The translations under genes and the position numbers were made by a program. Positions 17,656 through 28,357 of a DNA stretch of 64,000 nucleotides are shown piece after piece. The first letter of the stretch is position 1. Each line of letters begins with the position of its first letter. The stretch covers positions 434,001-498,000 of the forward strand of contig NZ_JARULC010000001.1 of NCBI RefSeq assembly GCF_029688625.1, given 5' to 3'. This stretch comes from Qipengyuania marincola. GTDB lineage: Bacteria > Pseudomonadota > Alphaproteobacteria > Sphingomonadales > Sphingomonadaceae. The notes beneath the pieces are model-generated. The model did no database searches. It worked only from the letters and a program-made list of their open reading frames with translations, and was not told where the DNA came from.

Positions 17656-18411
17656 ATGACCTATTGCGTGGGAATGGTGCTCGACAAGGGCCTCGTCCTG
17701 ATGAGCGACACGCGGACCAATTCGGGCGTCGACAATATTTCGGTGTTTCGGAAGATGTTCACCTGGCAGGTGCCGGGCGAGCGTATCATCACCGTGATGA
17801 CCGCCGGGAATCTCGCCACTACCCAGGCCGTGGTAAGCATGCTGGAGGAACGAACGAAGGAGCCCGAGGATCGCGACAACATCCTTCTCAAGTCGCCTTC
17901 CATGTTCAAGGTAGCAACGCAAATCGGCCGTCTGCTGCGCGCGACCATCGCCGAGCGGCAGGGGGCGAATGGCCCGCGCGGTCAGGGCAAATTTACTGCC
18001 TCGGTAATCGTCGCTGGTCAGATCAAGGGCATGGAGCCGCGCCTGTTCATGGTCTATCCGGAGGGCAATTTCATCGAGGCCAGCCTCGACACGCCGTTTT
18101 TCCAGATTGGCGAGACCAAGTATGGCCGCCCGATCATCATCCGCGGTTACGACCGCGAGATGAGCCTCGAGGATGGGGTCAAGCTGCTGATGGTAAGCTT
18201 CGATTCGACCCTGAAGGCAAACCTTTCGGTGGGCCTGCCGCTGGATTTGCAGGTCATCGCGCGGGATACTTACGAACCCAAGCACGAACACCGCGTGAAT
18301 CAGGACGATCCCTACTTCCAGGCTATCTCGTCAGGATGGGGCGACGCACTGAAACATGCCTTTCATTCGCTACCCGATTACAGTTTCTATCGCGGAACCG
18401 GTCAGGACTAG
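17656..18411 (+). CDS. Anbu proteasome-like peptidase (COG3484)
   Basis: A 251-residue member of the Ntn-hydrolase fold related to HslV and proteasome beta subunits. After removal of Met1 the N-terminal Thr2 would be the nucleophile; Asp18 (SDTRTNSG) and Lys33 (FRKMF) fall at the positions of the proteasomal catalytic Asp and Lys. Later blocks FTASVIVAGQ and RLFMVYPEGNFIEASLDTPFFQIGETKYGRP are family-typical. The Anbu name follows ancestral beta subunit; known homologs form helical or ring oligomers. It ends the ATP-grasp/alpha-E/transglutaminase operon 19 bases after the transglutaminase. Confidence 0.93.
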   Translation: MTYCVGMVLDKGLVLMSDTRTNSGVDNISVFRKMFTWQVPGERIITVMTAGNLATTQAVVSMLEERTKEPEDRDNILLKSPSMFKVATQIGRLLRATIAERQGANGPRGQGKFTASVIVAGQIKGMEPRLFMVYPEGNFIEASLDTPFFQIGETKYGRPIIIRGYDREMSLEDGVKLLMVSFDSTLKANLSVGLPLDLQVIARDTYEPKHEHRVNQDDPYFQAISSGWGDALKHAFHSLPDYSFYRGTGQD

Positions 18412-18431
18412 GTCCAAAACGGAGGCTTTGC

Positions 18432-18454
18432 GCCCCTCGACGATAGGGCTTTTT
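18432..18454 (+). terminator. probable rho-independent terminator after the Anbu gene
   Basis: GCCCCT and AGGGC can pair across a 7-base loop with one bulged C, followed by five T. It sits 20 bases past the Anbu stop. The neighbouring bases could also form a mirror hairpin for the minus strand, so the polarity is less sure than the presence of a hairpin. Confidence 0.45.
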
Positions 18455-18524
18455 CGCCCCTTTCTACATTCGTAACACTCCGAATAGGTAGTAACCCGAA
18501 TTACGCGATTTTGCGAATTGCGTC

Positions 18525-19166
18525 ATGCATTTGTGCATGGAACAGCGCCAGTCTCTTCACATCGTCGGCGGCTCCAGCCGCTCCCGCGCCGAACAATCCC
18601 ACCTGGGCTTCACGCTCGGCCATCATTGCGAAGTCTATGCCAGCATCGGTGAGTTGACCGAGCGGCCGCCGGAACATGGCATCGTGCTCGCGTTCGACGA
18701 CCCGGCCGAAGGTGGGGTGGCGCGAGTGCTGCGTGCGATGTCGATCATCGGCAAGTGGCTGCCGGTCGTCGGTACGTCCTTTGATCCGCGCCCGACCTGC
18801 GTGGTGGAAGCCATCAAGGCCGGTGCGCTCGATTATCTGCGGCTGCCGCTGGAGCGCGAGCGCTTTTCGACGGCCATTGCCCGGATCGGCAGCGAGGCGG
18901 ATGCCTACGCCGAAAGCCGGCGCAAGACCGCCGAGGCGCGCAATCGCATCTCCGCCCTGTCACCCCGCGAACGCGAAGTGCTCGACTGGCTGGCCGAGGG
19001 CTGCAGCAACAAGATGATTGCGCGGGAACTCGAAATCAGTCCGCGGACGGTCGAAATCCATCGTGCCAACATGATGGCGAAGCTGGGGGCCGATCATCCG
19101 AGCCAGGCGGTGCGGCTGCGGCTCGAGGCACAACTCGACGGTAGCGCGCGAGTGCGGGCCCGCTGA
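18525..19166 (+). CDS. LuxR/FixJ-type transcriptional regulator with degenerate receiver domain
   Basis: 213 residues. The C-terminal GerE/LuxR helix-turn-helix is clear: LSPREREVLDWLAEGCSNKMIARELEISPRTVEIHRANMMAKL region, about 145-187. The N-terminal 120 residues have a receiver-like layout, including AIKAGALDYL near 96-105. However, the acidic pair after strand 1 is replaced by GGSSR and the conserved Lys of the KP motif by Leu (RLPL). It therefore probably cannot be phosphorylated normally. ATG 18525 and ATG 18537 are both possible starts; neither has a clear ribosome site. Targets unknown. Confidence 0.88.
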   Translation: MHLCMEQRQSLHIVGGSSRSRAEQSHLGFTLGHHCEVYASIGELTERPPEHGIVLAFDDPAEGGVARVLRAMSIIGKWLPVVGTSFDPRPTCVVEAIKAGALDYLRLPLERERFSTAIARIGSEADAYAESRRKTAEARNRISALSPREREVLDWLAEGCSNKMIARELEISPRTVEIHRANMMAKLGADHPSQAVRLRLEAQLDGSARVRAR

Positions 19167-19188
19167 TCGCGCCCGACTTGCGCGATCC

Positions 19189-19857
19189 TCAGCGGCAATA
19201 GGACCCCTGGCCGAATTCCAGATGCAAGTGGTCGGCATGGGCGGCGTTGTAATCTGGGCCGAGCACGGTCCCGAACCGCTTGCAGGCACTTTCATGCACC
19301 GTCCGCAGGAATTCGCGTTCGCGCCGCGAGGCGTTCCAGCCGTCCTTCACCGATATGCGCTGGCCGTTTGCGAGCACGAAGCCCGAAACGTCGATCGCTT
19401 CCGCGCGGGCATGCGCGGACCGCCGACCGGTCCCGGCAACATTGCGGCAGGAATAGCTTCCGAATGTCTCGATCCGCGCCAGCGGGCTGCCAAGGATCTG
19501 GCGTGCCGCGCGATCCACCCCGTAGCGAGCCCAGCCGGCCAGCGTATTGGCTGCCGGACAGGCAAGCGGTCCGAGATTGGTTACGGCGAAGCTGGTGTCG
19601 TCGCCGCCGATTCCATCCAGCCTGACGGTGTTGAGATTGGAACATCCGGCACCGTAGAAACGATCGGGCAGGGCGGCGAACAGGCTGCCCGTCTTGCCGA
19701 GTTCGGCGTGGCACTGGCGCGCCTGCGGCCCTGCTTGCGCGATGCTGGGCATTGCGGCCTGCGCGGGCGCGCGGCGGGTCGTCTGACTATCGGGAACAGC
19801 GCCGCATCCTGCCACCAACAGGAGGAGAGGAGAGAGTATGGCAGGATGCGAACGCAT
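19189..19857 (-). CDS. extensin-like C-terminal domain lipoprotein
   Basis: A 222-residue protein with a leader ending LLVAGC (Cys18). The mature part follows the bacterial extensin-like C domain: paired cysteines (QCHAELG, AGCSNLN, PLACPAA, GSYSCRN, ESACKRF), HARAEAIDVSGFVLANGQRI, and the end LGPDYNAAHADHLHLEFG. The His/Asp arrangement resembles LAS/D-Ala-D-Ala peptidase folds, so a cell-wall role is plausible but not shown. It is convergent with the LuxR gene. A CtrA-like motif lies about 25 bases upstream of its start. Confidence 0.88.
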   Translation of the reverse strand: MRSHPAILSPLLLLVAGCGAVPDSQTTRRAPAQAAMPSIAQAGPQARQCHAELGKTGSLFAALPDRFYGAGCSNLNTVRLDGIGGDDTSFAVTNLGPLACPAANTLAGWARYGVDRAARQILGSPLARIETFGSYSCRNVAGTGRRSAHARAEAIDVSGFVLANGQRISVKDGWNASRREREFLRTVHESACKRFGTVLGPDYNAAHADHLHLEFGQGSYCR

Positions 19858-19881
19858 GCCTGCGAGTATCGCGAAACATGG

Positions 19882-19896
19882 TTAACGTAATGCTAA
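19882..19896. promoter_or_regulatory. possible CtrA-binding site (TTAA-N7-CTAA)
   Basis: TTAACGTAATGCTAA matches the CtrA consensus TTAA-N7-TTAA with one mismatch and lies 25 bases upstream of the extensin-like lipoprotein start, a normal promoter position. CtrA controls cell-cycle and envelope genes in alphaproteobacteria. A short motif like this can occur by chance. Confidence 0.3.
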
Positions 19897-19912
19897 CCTG
19901 GCGATTTGCGGG

Positions 19913-21391
19913 TCAGGCGGTGCTGGCTACGGGTTTGCCGGCAGTCGCCTTGCTTACCACGACAATCGCGAGCCAGGCGGCGAGGAAGCCGGGTACGATC
20001 TCGTAAAGACCGCCATCGAAGCCAGGCAGGGCCGCATTCCAGCCGAGCGCGATCCACGCCATCACCACGCCTGCGCCCGTGACAAGCCCGGCGAGTGCGC
20101 CGGCGCCGGTCATGCGGTCCCAGGTCAGCGACAGGATGATCAATGGACCAAAGGCTGCGCCGAAACCCGCCCAGGCGTTGGATACGAGGCCGAGGACCTG
20201 GCTTTCGGGATCGCTGGCAATCACGATGGCCGCCAGCGCGACCAGCGCGACACAGATGCGGCCGACGTTCACGCTCTCCCGCTCGCTCGCCTGCTTGCGG
20301 AAGAAGAGCTTGTAGAAATCCTCGGTAAGTGACGATGAAGCGACCAGCAATTGCGAACTGATGGTGGACATGATCGCGGCCAGCAGCGCGGCCAGCAGGA
20401 AGCCTGTTATGACGGGATGGAACAGGAGGTTCGCCAGCACGATGAAGATGGTCTCGGGATTGTCGATCGCGAGTCCGTTGCGCTCCACATAGGCGCGGCC
20501 CGCGATGCCGATGCCGATCGAACCGAGCAGCGCGACGCCCATCCAGGTCATGCCGATATTGCGCGCCGTCCTCACTTTCTCGACCGTGTCGATCGCCATG
20601 AAGCGCACGATGATGTGTGGCTGACCGAAATAGCCGAAGCCCCAGGTGACCGCGCTGATGAAGCCCAGAACAGTCAATCCCTGCGTCAGGCTGAGAAAGC
20701 CTTCGACCGGTACCTCGGTCAGCGAACCCCCGGCTTCACCGCCCGCGCCGAACATGACGACCAGCGGCATCAGCACCAAGGCGACGACCATGATGCATCC
20801 TTGTACGAAGTCGGTCAGGCTGACGGCGAGAAAGCCGCCGACCATGGTATAGGCGAGCACCACCAGAGCGGTGATCCAGATGCCCATCATGTAGTCGCTC
20901 ATCCCGGCATCGGGCAGCACGCCTGCAAAGCTCGTTTCGAACAGCAGCCCCCCGCCGACGAGGCCGGCCGCCGTGTATACCGCGAAGAACACGACCACGA
21001 TCAATGCGCTGGCGACGCGCAGCGCCACGGCCTTTTCGGGGAACCGATTGGCGAGAAATTCCGGAATGGTCAGCGCATTGCCATAACTCTCGGTCTGTTC
21101 GCGCAAGCGCGGGGCAACCACGATCCAGTTGACGAGGGCGCCGACGAACAGGCCGATACCTATCCACGCTTCGACCAGCCCGCTGGCATATAGCGCGCCG
21201 GGCAAGCCTAGGAGGAGCCAGCCGCTCATGTCGGATGCACCGGCTGACAGCGCCGCAACCGCGGGGTGCAGATTGCGTCCAGCGAGGAGATAGCCCTCGC
21301 TGGTGTCGGTCGACCGCTTCCAGGCCCACAGGCCGATCGCGATCATCAAAACGAAATAGAGGGCAAGGCTGACGAGTGTTCCGGTTTGCAT
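19913..21391 (-). CDS. putP: sodium/proline symporter
   Basis: 492 residues from ATG 21391 with about 13 membrane helices. SSS-family features are SEGYLLAGRNLHPAVAALSAGASDMSGWLLLGLPG near the N-terminus, YTMVGGFLAVSLTDFVQG, WGFGYFGQPHIIVRFMA and MSTISSQLLVASSSLTEDFYK, which match PutP more closely than PanF or acetate transporters. It imports L-proline with sodium. A 13-codon upstream extension is open but begins with a non-membrane, Cys-containing stretch and is unlikely. Confidence 0.92.
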   Translation of the reverse strand: MQTGTLVSLALYFVLMIAIGLWAWKRSTDTSEGYLLAGRNLHPAVAALSAGASDMSGWLLLGLPGALYASGLVEAWIGIGLFVGALVNWIVVAPRLREQTESYGNALTIPEFLANRFPEKAVALRVASALIVVVFFAVYTAAGLVGGGLLFETSFAGVLPDAGMSDYMMGIWITALVVLAYTMVGGFLAVSLTDFVQGCIMVVALVLMPLVVMFGAGGEAGGSLTEVPVEGFLSLTQGLTVLGFISAVTWGFGYFGQPHIIVRFMAIDTVEKVRTARNIGMTWMGVALLGSIGIGIAGRAYVERNGLAIDNPETIFIVLANLLFHPVITGFLLAALLAAIMSTISSQLLVASSSLTEDFYKLFFRKQASERESVNVGRICVALVALAAIVIASDPESQVLGLVSNAWAGFGAAFGPLIILSLTWDRMTGAGALAGLVTGAGVVMAWIALGWNAALPGFDGGLYEIVPGFLAAWLAIVVVSKATAGKPVASTA

Positions 21392-21489
21392 GCGCGGGCA
21401 GGTAACAAATGCAACCGGCTCTGGCCACACCCTCTCGAAAGCGCGCCTTGCGCAGCGTCAAAAGTGCAGGCAGGCGAGGGCGCAGCACC

Positions 21490-22659
21490 ATGCGCAAGGG
21501 GATGGAACGGGTGAAGCTGGAAGTCTGGCACAATCTCGCATGGTCGCGATACAAGGCGGGTGTATTCTCGGCACTCGCTTCGCTGGCGACAGGGCGGGGC
21601 GATATCGTGCATATCACGCAGATCGCTCTCACCGATAGCCAGCGTGCGGCGCTGTCCGACACGCGAACCGAGCAGATCCCCTATCCACACGAAATCCTCT
21701 ACCGTTCCCACTACGATGAGATTTCGCGGCTGCAACTATACCGCGATGTTGCTCGGCGAGCGTGGCAAACCGAAGCCGACATCACCTTCATCGCCGGCGT
21801 GGATCGACCAGAATATTGGATTCAGGCCGTGATCCTCGCCCTACGTGGGCGAAAGCGAGCGGTATTTTTCGATTCCACCCGGCTCGACAAGCCGCCCAGC
21901 CTCATGCGTCACCTGGCCAAGCGGTTGTTCTTCAGCCTGGTACCCTGGACCTTGTCCTATGGCGAGCGGGCTAGAGCCAATGCCATTTCGCTAGGCGTGT
22001 CGCCGAACCGTGCTTTGCTGCGACCGCAGGCGGCCTATCTCCCGCCGGATTACGATCTGCGCGAGATACCCCGGCTCCGGCAGGAGCGACGCGATCCTGC
22101 AACACAGACAGTTCTCTACGTCGGCCGCCTATCGCCGGAAAAGCGGGTTGATGTGCTGATTGAAGGCTTTGCAGAATACCAAGCGTCCTATCCGGCCGCC
22201 AACTTGCGCATCGTCGGTGCTGGCCCGGAGGAGAAGCGATTAAGGCATTTGGCGCAGGCGTCCGGTGCTGGGGATGCGCTCCACTTCGTGGGTTCGCTGC
22301 AGGATGATGCGCTGGTCGACGAGTATCTCGGTGCCGATGTGCTGGTGTTGCCGAGTCACAGTGAGCCGTGGGGCCTCGTGGTCAACGAGGCACTCCACTA
22401 CGGTTGCCCGGTCATCGTATCCGACCGCTGTGGCTGCGTTCCGGAGCTCGTTGAAGGGGCCCCGTGCGGCCTCGTCATCCCAAGCGGCGATCCGGTTGCC
22501 GTCGCCCGCGCCCTCGCGCTGGCGCAAACGCGGTTTGCCGACAGGGAAACGGTCGCCCAAGCATGCCTCGCCACAATTGGGCCCTATAGCGCGGAAGCGG
22601 CGGCCCGGAAGATCATCGATGCGGCAGATCTGATCACTGACGCGTCGTCTGAGGCCTGA
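21490..22659 (+). CDS. GT4-family glycosyltransferase
   Basis: 389 residues from ATG 21490, which has GAGGG about nine bases upstream. The C-terminal GT-B lobe is clear: LYVGRLSPEKRVDVLIEGF, LRIVGAGPEEKRLRHLA, HFVGSLQDDALVDEYLGADVLVLPSHSEPWGLVVNEAL with the donor-binding Glu of the EX7E region, then CPVIVSDRCG. The N-lobe resembles glycan-modifying enzymes but acceptor and sugar are unknown. No glycan cluster surrounds it. ATG 21502 is an alternative start. Confidence 0.85.
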   Translation: MRKGMERVKLEVWHNLAWSRYKAGVFSALASLATGRGDIVHITQIALTDSQRAALSDTRTEQIPYPHEILYRSHYDEISRLQLYRDVARRAWQTEADITFIAGVDRPEYWIQAVILALRGRKRAVFFDSTRLDKPPSLMRHLAKRLFFSLVPWTLSYGERARANAISLGVSPNRALLRPQAAYLPPDYDLREIPRLRQERRDPATQTVLYVGRLSPEKRVDVLIEGFAEYQASYPAANLRIVGAGPEEKRLRHLAQASGAGDALHFVGSLQDDALVDEYLGADVLVLPSHSEPWGLVVNEALHYGCPVIVSDRCGCVPELVEGAPCGLVIPSGDPVAVARALALAQTRFADRETVAQACLATIGPYSAEAAARKIIDAADLITDASSEA

Positions 22660-22725
22660 AGCGTAGGCGGGCACCTTCGCTCGCCTCGTCCATTGCTACC
22701 ACGACACTGCAGCAGGAGAGCAAGC

Positions 22726-23517
22726 ATGGGCGACCACTTCAGCCGTTTTCAGGGAAAGACCGTGATAGTGACCGGCTCTTCGTCCGGCATCGGCGAGGGC
22801 ATCGCGCGGCGCTTCGCCGCCGAAGGCGCGAATGTCGTCCTCAATTCTCGCAGCCGCGAGGACCTGGAGAATGTTGCGAAGGATCTGGACGAAGATCGAA
22901 CGCTGATCGTCGATGGCGATGTCGGGAAGAGCGATTTTGCCAAACAGTTGGTCGCAAAGGCTGTCGAGCGGTTCGGCGGACTTGACGTGCTGGTCAACAA
23001 TGCCGGTGTCGGTGCCTTCGGCATGCTTGCCGACGCGAGCGACGAGGATATCGACAAGGTCATCGACATCAATGTGAAGGGCGTGCTCTATCTCTGCCGG
23101 GAGGCCATCCCACATCTTGCCAAGACCAGGGGCTCGATAATCAACACGTCCAGCGTGTCCGGCACAGGTGGCGACTGGACGCTGCCCATCTATAACGCGT
23201 CAAAGGGCGCGGTGACCAATCTCACGCGTTCGCTGGCCCTGCAGCTCGGCCGCAAGGGCATCAGGGTCAACGCGGTCAATCCGTCGATCACCCGTTCGGA
23301 GATGACCGGCGGCATCACCGATAACGACGATCTGGTTAAAGCGTTCATGCGGCGCATGCCACTGGGGCGGATTGCCGAGCCCGACGACATCGCCGGGCCG
23401 GTGCTGTTCCTTGCCAGCGACGATGCGCGCTTCGTGACGGGCGTGAACCTGGCCGTCGATGGCGGGGTTTCCGCCAGCAACGGCCAGCCCAATTTCATGG
23501 CGTATCAGGACGAATAA
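22726..23517 (+). CDS. short-chain dehydrogenase/reductase
   Basis: 263 residues; start chosen at ATG 22726 because AGGAGA lies about seven bases upstream. Classical SDR: TGSSSGIG (16-23), NNAG (91-94), Ser near 142-143, YNASK with Tyr156 and Lys160, and the Gly-rich end NLAVDGGVSAS. The arginine after the first strand (NSRSRED) suggests NADP preference. Substrate cannot be inferred; it stands alone between a glycosyltransferase and typA. Confidence 0.88.
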   Translation: MGDHFSRFQGKTVIVTGSSSGIGEGIARRFAAEGANVVLNSRSREDLENVAKDLDEDRTLIVDGDVGKSDFAKQLVAKAVERFGGLDVLVNNAGVGAFGMLADASDEDIDKVIDINVKGVLYLCREAIPHLAKTRGSIINTSSVSGTGGDWTLPIYNASKGAVTNLTRSLALQLGRKGIRVNAVNPSITRSEMTGGITDNDDLVKAFMRRMPLGRIAEPDDIAGPVLFLASDDARFVTGVNLAVDGGVSASNGQPNFMAYQDE

Positions 23518-23533
23518 TCGCCCCGGCGCTTTC

Positions 23534-25354
<1,821 letters not shown>

Positions 25355-25615
25355 GGTTGTATGCTTTCGTAAGTTTGGCAGTCGCCGGCGGGCCTGTACC
25401 CGGATCCGGCAATTCGCGCGCGCCCTAGCGCAGATGCTGCAACGCGGCAAGAATTTGCAGTGTGATGTGAAAGGCACACTGGCGGAATCCCGCCAACTTG
25501 CCGCCTGCTAAATGCTTGAGGTTACGCATGCATACGAATATTCGCCGCCCGGCTCGCGTGATTTTGGGGACTGCGCAGCAGACCGCAAATGCGTCTTGAG
25601 AGAAGAGGAACTTTC

Positions 25616-28300
25616 ATGAAATTCACTACATTCGGCCGTACTGCGACCGTTCGTACCGCGCTTCTGGCTGGCGCCGCCGCGCTTGTCTTGCCGAACGCCG
25701 CCGCGGCGCAGGACGTCGGCGACGACGCAGAAATCGGCGAAGTCGAACCGGAAACCGAAGTCGGCAATGTCATCGTTGTTACCGCGACCAAGCGCCAGCA
25801 GACCCTGCAGGAAGTGCCCGTCGCCGTCAGCGTGACCACAGCCGAGACGATCGAGCGCGCGCAGATCCGCGATCTCAAGGATCTGCAGACGCAGGTGCCC
25901 TCGCTGCGCGTCAACCAGCTGCAGAGCTCGGCCAATACCAACTTTCTCATCCGCGGCTTCGGCAACGGCGCGAACAACGCCGGTATCGAACCCTCGGTCG
26001 GCGTGTTCGTTGATGGCGTCTACCGCAGCCGTACCGCTTCGCAGATTACCGACCTTCCCGATGTCCAGCGTGTCGAGGTCCTGCGCGGTCCGCAGTCGAC
26101 CCTCTTCGGCAAGAACGCCAGCGCCGGCGTCATCTCGATCGTTACCAAGGAGCCGGAATTCGAATTCGGCGGCACGGCCGAGATCAGCTATGGCAATTAC
26201 GACGCAATCGTCGCCAAGGGCCTCGTCACCGGCCCGATCGCCGATAGCCTGGCCTTCAGCCTCGCGGGCGGCATCAACAAGCGCGACGGATATCTGTCCG
26301 ACCTCGCGACCGGTAATGACAGCAACGAGCGTGACCGCTGGTTCACGCGCGGCCAGCTGCTGTTCGACAATGGCGGCCCGTTCACCGCACGGCTGATCGG
26401 CGACTATGACAAGATCGACGAAATCTGCTGCGGCGCCGTCAATCTCCAGCGCAGCCCGGCGAGCAATGCGATCCTCGCGCTCGGCGGACAGATTCCGAAC
26501 CCGAACGATCCCTTCGCGGATGTGATCTACAACAATTTCGATTCGACCAATGACATCGAAAACTGGGGCGTTTCGGGCGAACTCGGTTTCGAGATCGGCG
26601 ATTTTACGCTGACCTCGATCACCGCCTATCGCGAATCGCGCGCCATCACCGATCAGGACTCGGATTTCACCAGCGCGGATCTCATCGGCAGCAACTTCGC
26701 CGATGTCGGCCTCGAAACCTTCACGCAGGAGCTCCGCGTCGCCGGCAATATCGCCGACCGAATCGATTTCCTGCTGGGCGCTTTTTACTTCAACGAGGAC
26801 ATCGATCAGCAGAACCGCCTGATCTACGGCGAGGATTTCCGCGAATATGCGAACATCCTGATCGGCGGTCCGGTCACCAGCCCGCCCAACGATTTCGCGG
26901 TCCAGCAGCTTGAAGGCACGCTGTCGGCGCTCAATGGCCAGAACTATGCCGGCCAGTTCTTTGCGGCAGGCCAGGGCCTCAATGAAGCCTACACACTGAG
27001 CAACGAGGCACTGTCGATTTTCGGCCAGGTCGATTTCGAAATCGTCGACGGTCTGGTGCTGACGCTGGGCGCGAACTACACCGACGACAGCAAGGAAATC
27101 TCGACCAATGTCGTGTCGAGCGACGTGTTCTCGGGCATCGATCTCGTCCAGTCGGGCAACCGCGCGATCTTCGCGCAAGGTCTGGCGACGCAGGTCGGCA
27201 CGCTGCTTGGCCTCGGCCGTCCGGCGACACAGGCTGAAATCGGTGCGTTCGCAGCCGGCAATCCGGCCGCATTCGGTCAGGTTTCGGCTGGCGTGCAGGC
27301 GTTTGCGGATGCAAACCAGAATAACCCGGCGGTCAATCCGCTGCTGGCGTTGCAGCCGCTGCAGTTCCTGCCGCCTTTCCTCAACGTTCCCAACAGCGTT
27401 GAAGATGGCCAGACGGACGATAGCGACTGGAGCTACACCGCGCGTCTCGCCTACGACATCTCGCCATTCCTGAACATCTATGCGTCCTACGCAACCGGCT
27501 TCAAGGCGAGCTCCTTCAACCTGTCGCGTGACAGCCGCCCGCTGGCATCCGACCTCGCGGCAGTTCGCGGCGCGGGCATTGCACCCGTCAATCTCCGCCC
27601 GGGTTCGCGCTTTGCCGGCCCCGAAGAAACCGAAGTCTACGAACTGGGCCTGAAGGGGAACTGGGACATTCTCTCGGCCAACCTGACCTTCTTCAACCAG
27701 CGGATCGAGGGTTTCCAGACGAACCTGTTCACCGGCACCGGCTTCGCGCTTGCCAATGCGGGTCTGCAGGAGACCTTCGGCATCGAGTTCGACAGCGTCG
27801 TGCGCGTATCGGATTCCTTCAGCGTGCTGGCTGCCTTCACCTATCTCGAACCCGAATATGTGGACTTCCCCAACAGCTCGATCGGCAATCTGTCGGGCGC
27901 GGAAGTGGCAGGTATTTCCGAGTTCACGATGGCAATCGGCGCCCAGTACGACAAGGAAATCAACGCCAATGGCGACCGGATCATCCTGAACACTAACTTC
28001 TATCACGAAGCGCCTGTTCAGATCGCGGACGGCCTCCCGGCCTTCTTCGATCCGCGTAATCCGGCCTCGCAGGAAGCCGCCTTTGCTGCCGCTCGGCCGT
28101 TCCGCCGTCAGGTGGACGAGCTTTCGGCCAGTGCGACCTATTCCTTCGGTTTCGGTCTCGACCTGACAGTGTGGGGCCGCAACCTGCTCGACGATCGCTA
28201 CATCACGACGATCTTCGACTCGGTGGCACAAACGGGCTCGATCTCGGGTTATCCGAACCAGCCGCGGACCTACGGCGTAGCCGCGAAGTATCGTTTCTGA
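25616..28300 (+). CDS. TonB-dependent outer-membrane receptor
   Basis: 894 residues; ATG 25616 is preceded by AGAGGAA at ideal spacing. A signal peptide ends AAAAQD, then an acidic linker leads to the TonB-box/plug opening NVIVVTATKRQQTLQEVPVAVSV, the plug block VFVDGVYRSRTASQITDLPDVQRVEVLRGPQSTLFGKNASAGVISI, and a 22-strand barrel closing with Phe (YGVAAKYRF). About residues 499-601 form an Ala/Gln/Asn-rich insertion, probably a long extracellular loop. The FGKNASAGVI type plug is common in sphingomonad receptors for plant or aromatic compounds; the ligand is unknown. No cognate uptake genes are adjacent. Confidence 0.93.
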   Translation: MKFTTFGRTATVRTALLAGAAALVLPNAAAAQDVGDDAEIGEVEPETEVGNVIVVTATKRQQTLQEVPVAVSVTTAETIERAQIRDLKDLQTQVPSLRVNQLQSSANTNFLIRGFGNGANNAGIEPSVGVFVDGVYRSRTASQITDLPDVQRVEVLRGPQSTLFGKNASAGVISIVTKEPEFEFGGTAEISYGNYDAIVAKGLVTGPIADSLAFSLAGGINKRDGYLSDLATGNDSNERDRWFTRGQLLFDNGGPFTARLIGDYDKIDEICCGAVNLQRSPASNAILALGGQIPNPNDPFADVIYNNFDSTNDIENWGVSGELGFEIGDFTLTSITAYRESRAITDQDSDFTSADLIGSNFADVGLETFTQELRVAGNIADRIDFLLGAFYFNEDIDQQNRLIYGEDFREYANILIGGPVTSPPNDFAVQQLEGTLSALNGQNYAGQFFAAGQGLNEAYTLSNEALSIFGQVDFEIVDGLVLTLGANYTDDSKEISTNVVSSDVFSGIDLVQSGNRAIFAQGLATQVGTLLGLGRPATQAEIGAFAAGNPAAFGQVSAGVQAFADANQNNPAVNPLLALQPLQFLPPFLNVPNSVEDGQTDDSDWSYTARLAYDISPFLNIYASYATGFKASSFNLSRDSRPLASDLAAVRGAGIAPVNLRPGSRFAGPEETEVYELGLKGNWDILSANLTFFNQRIEGFQTNLFTGTGFALANAGLQETFGIEFDSVVRVSDSFSVLAAFTYLEPEYVDFPNSSIGNLSGAEVAGISEFTMAIGAQYDKEINANGDRIILNTNFYHEAPVQIADGLPAFFDPRNPASQEAAFAAARPFRRQVDELSASATYSFGFGLDLTVWGRNLLDDRYITTIFDSVAQTGSISGYPNQPRTYGVAAKYRF

Positions 28301-28332
28301 TCGTCGTCGAAAACACTGCAAGACAGGGGAGA

Positions 28333-28357
28333 GGGGGCTCTTGGGCCCCCTTTTTCT
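28333..28357 (+). terminator. rho-independent terminator of the TonB-dependent receptor
   Basis: A GC-only stem GGGGGC/GCCCCC with a 6-base loop (TCTTGG), followed directly by TTTTTCTT, 33 bases past the receptor stop. This is a textbook intrinsic terminator. Confidence 0.85.

Noticed and set aside
21490-22659. Possible horizontally acquired glycan island around the GT4 gene
   Set aside because: Only one gene, no mobile element or flanking repeats, and composition is not clearly different by eye.
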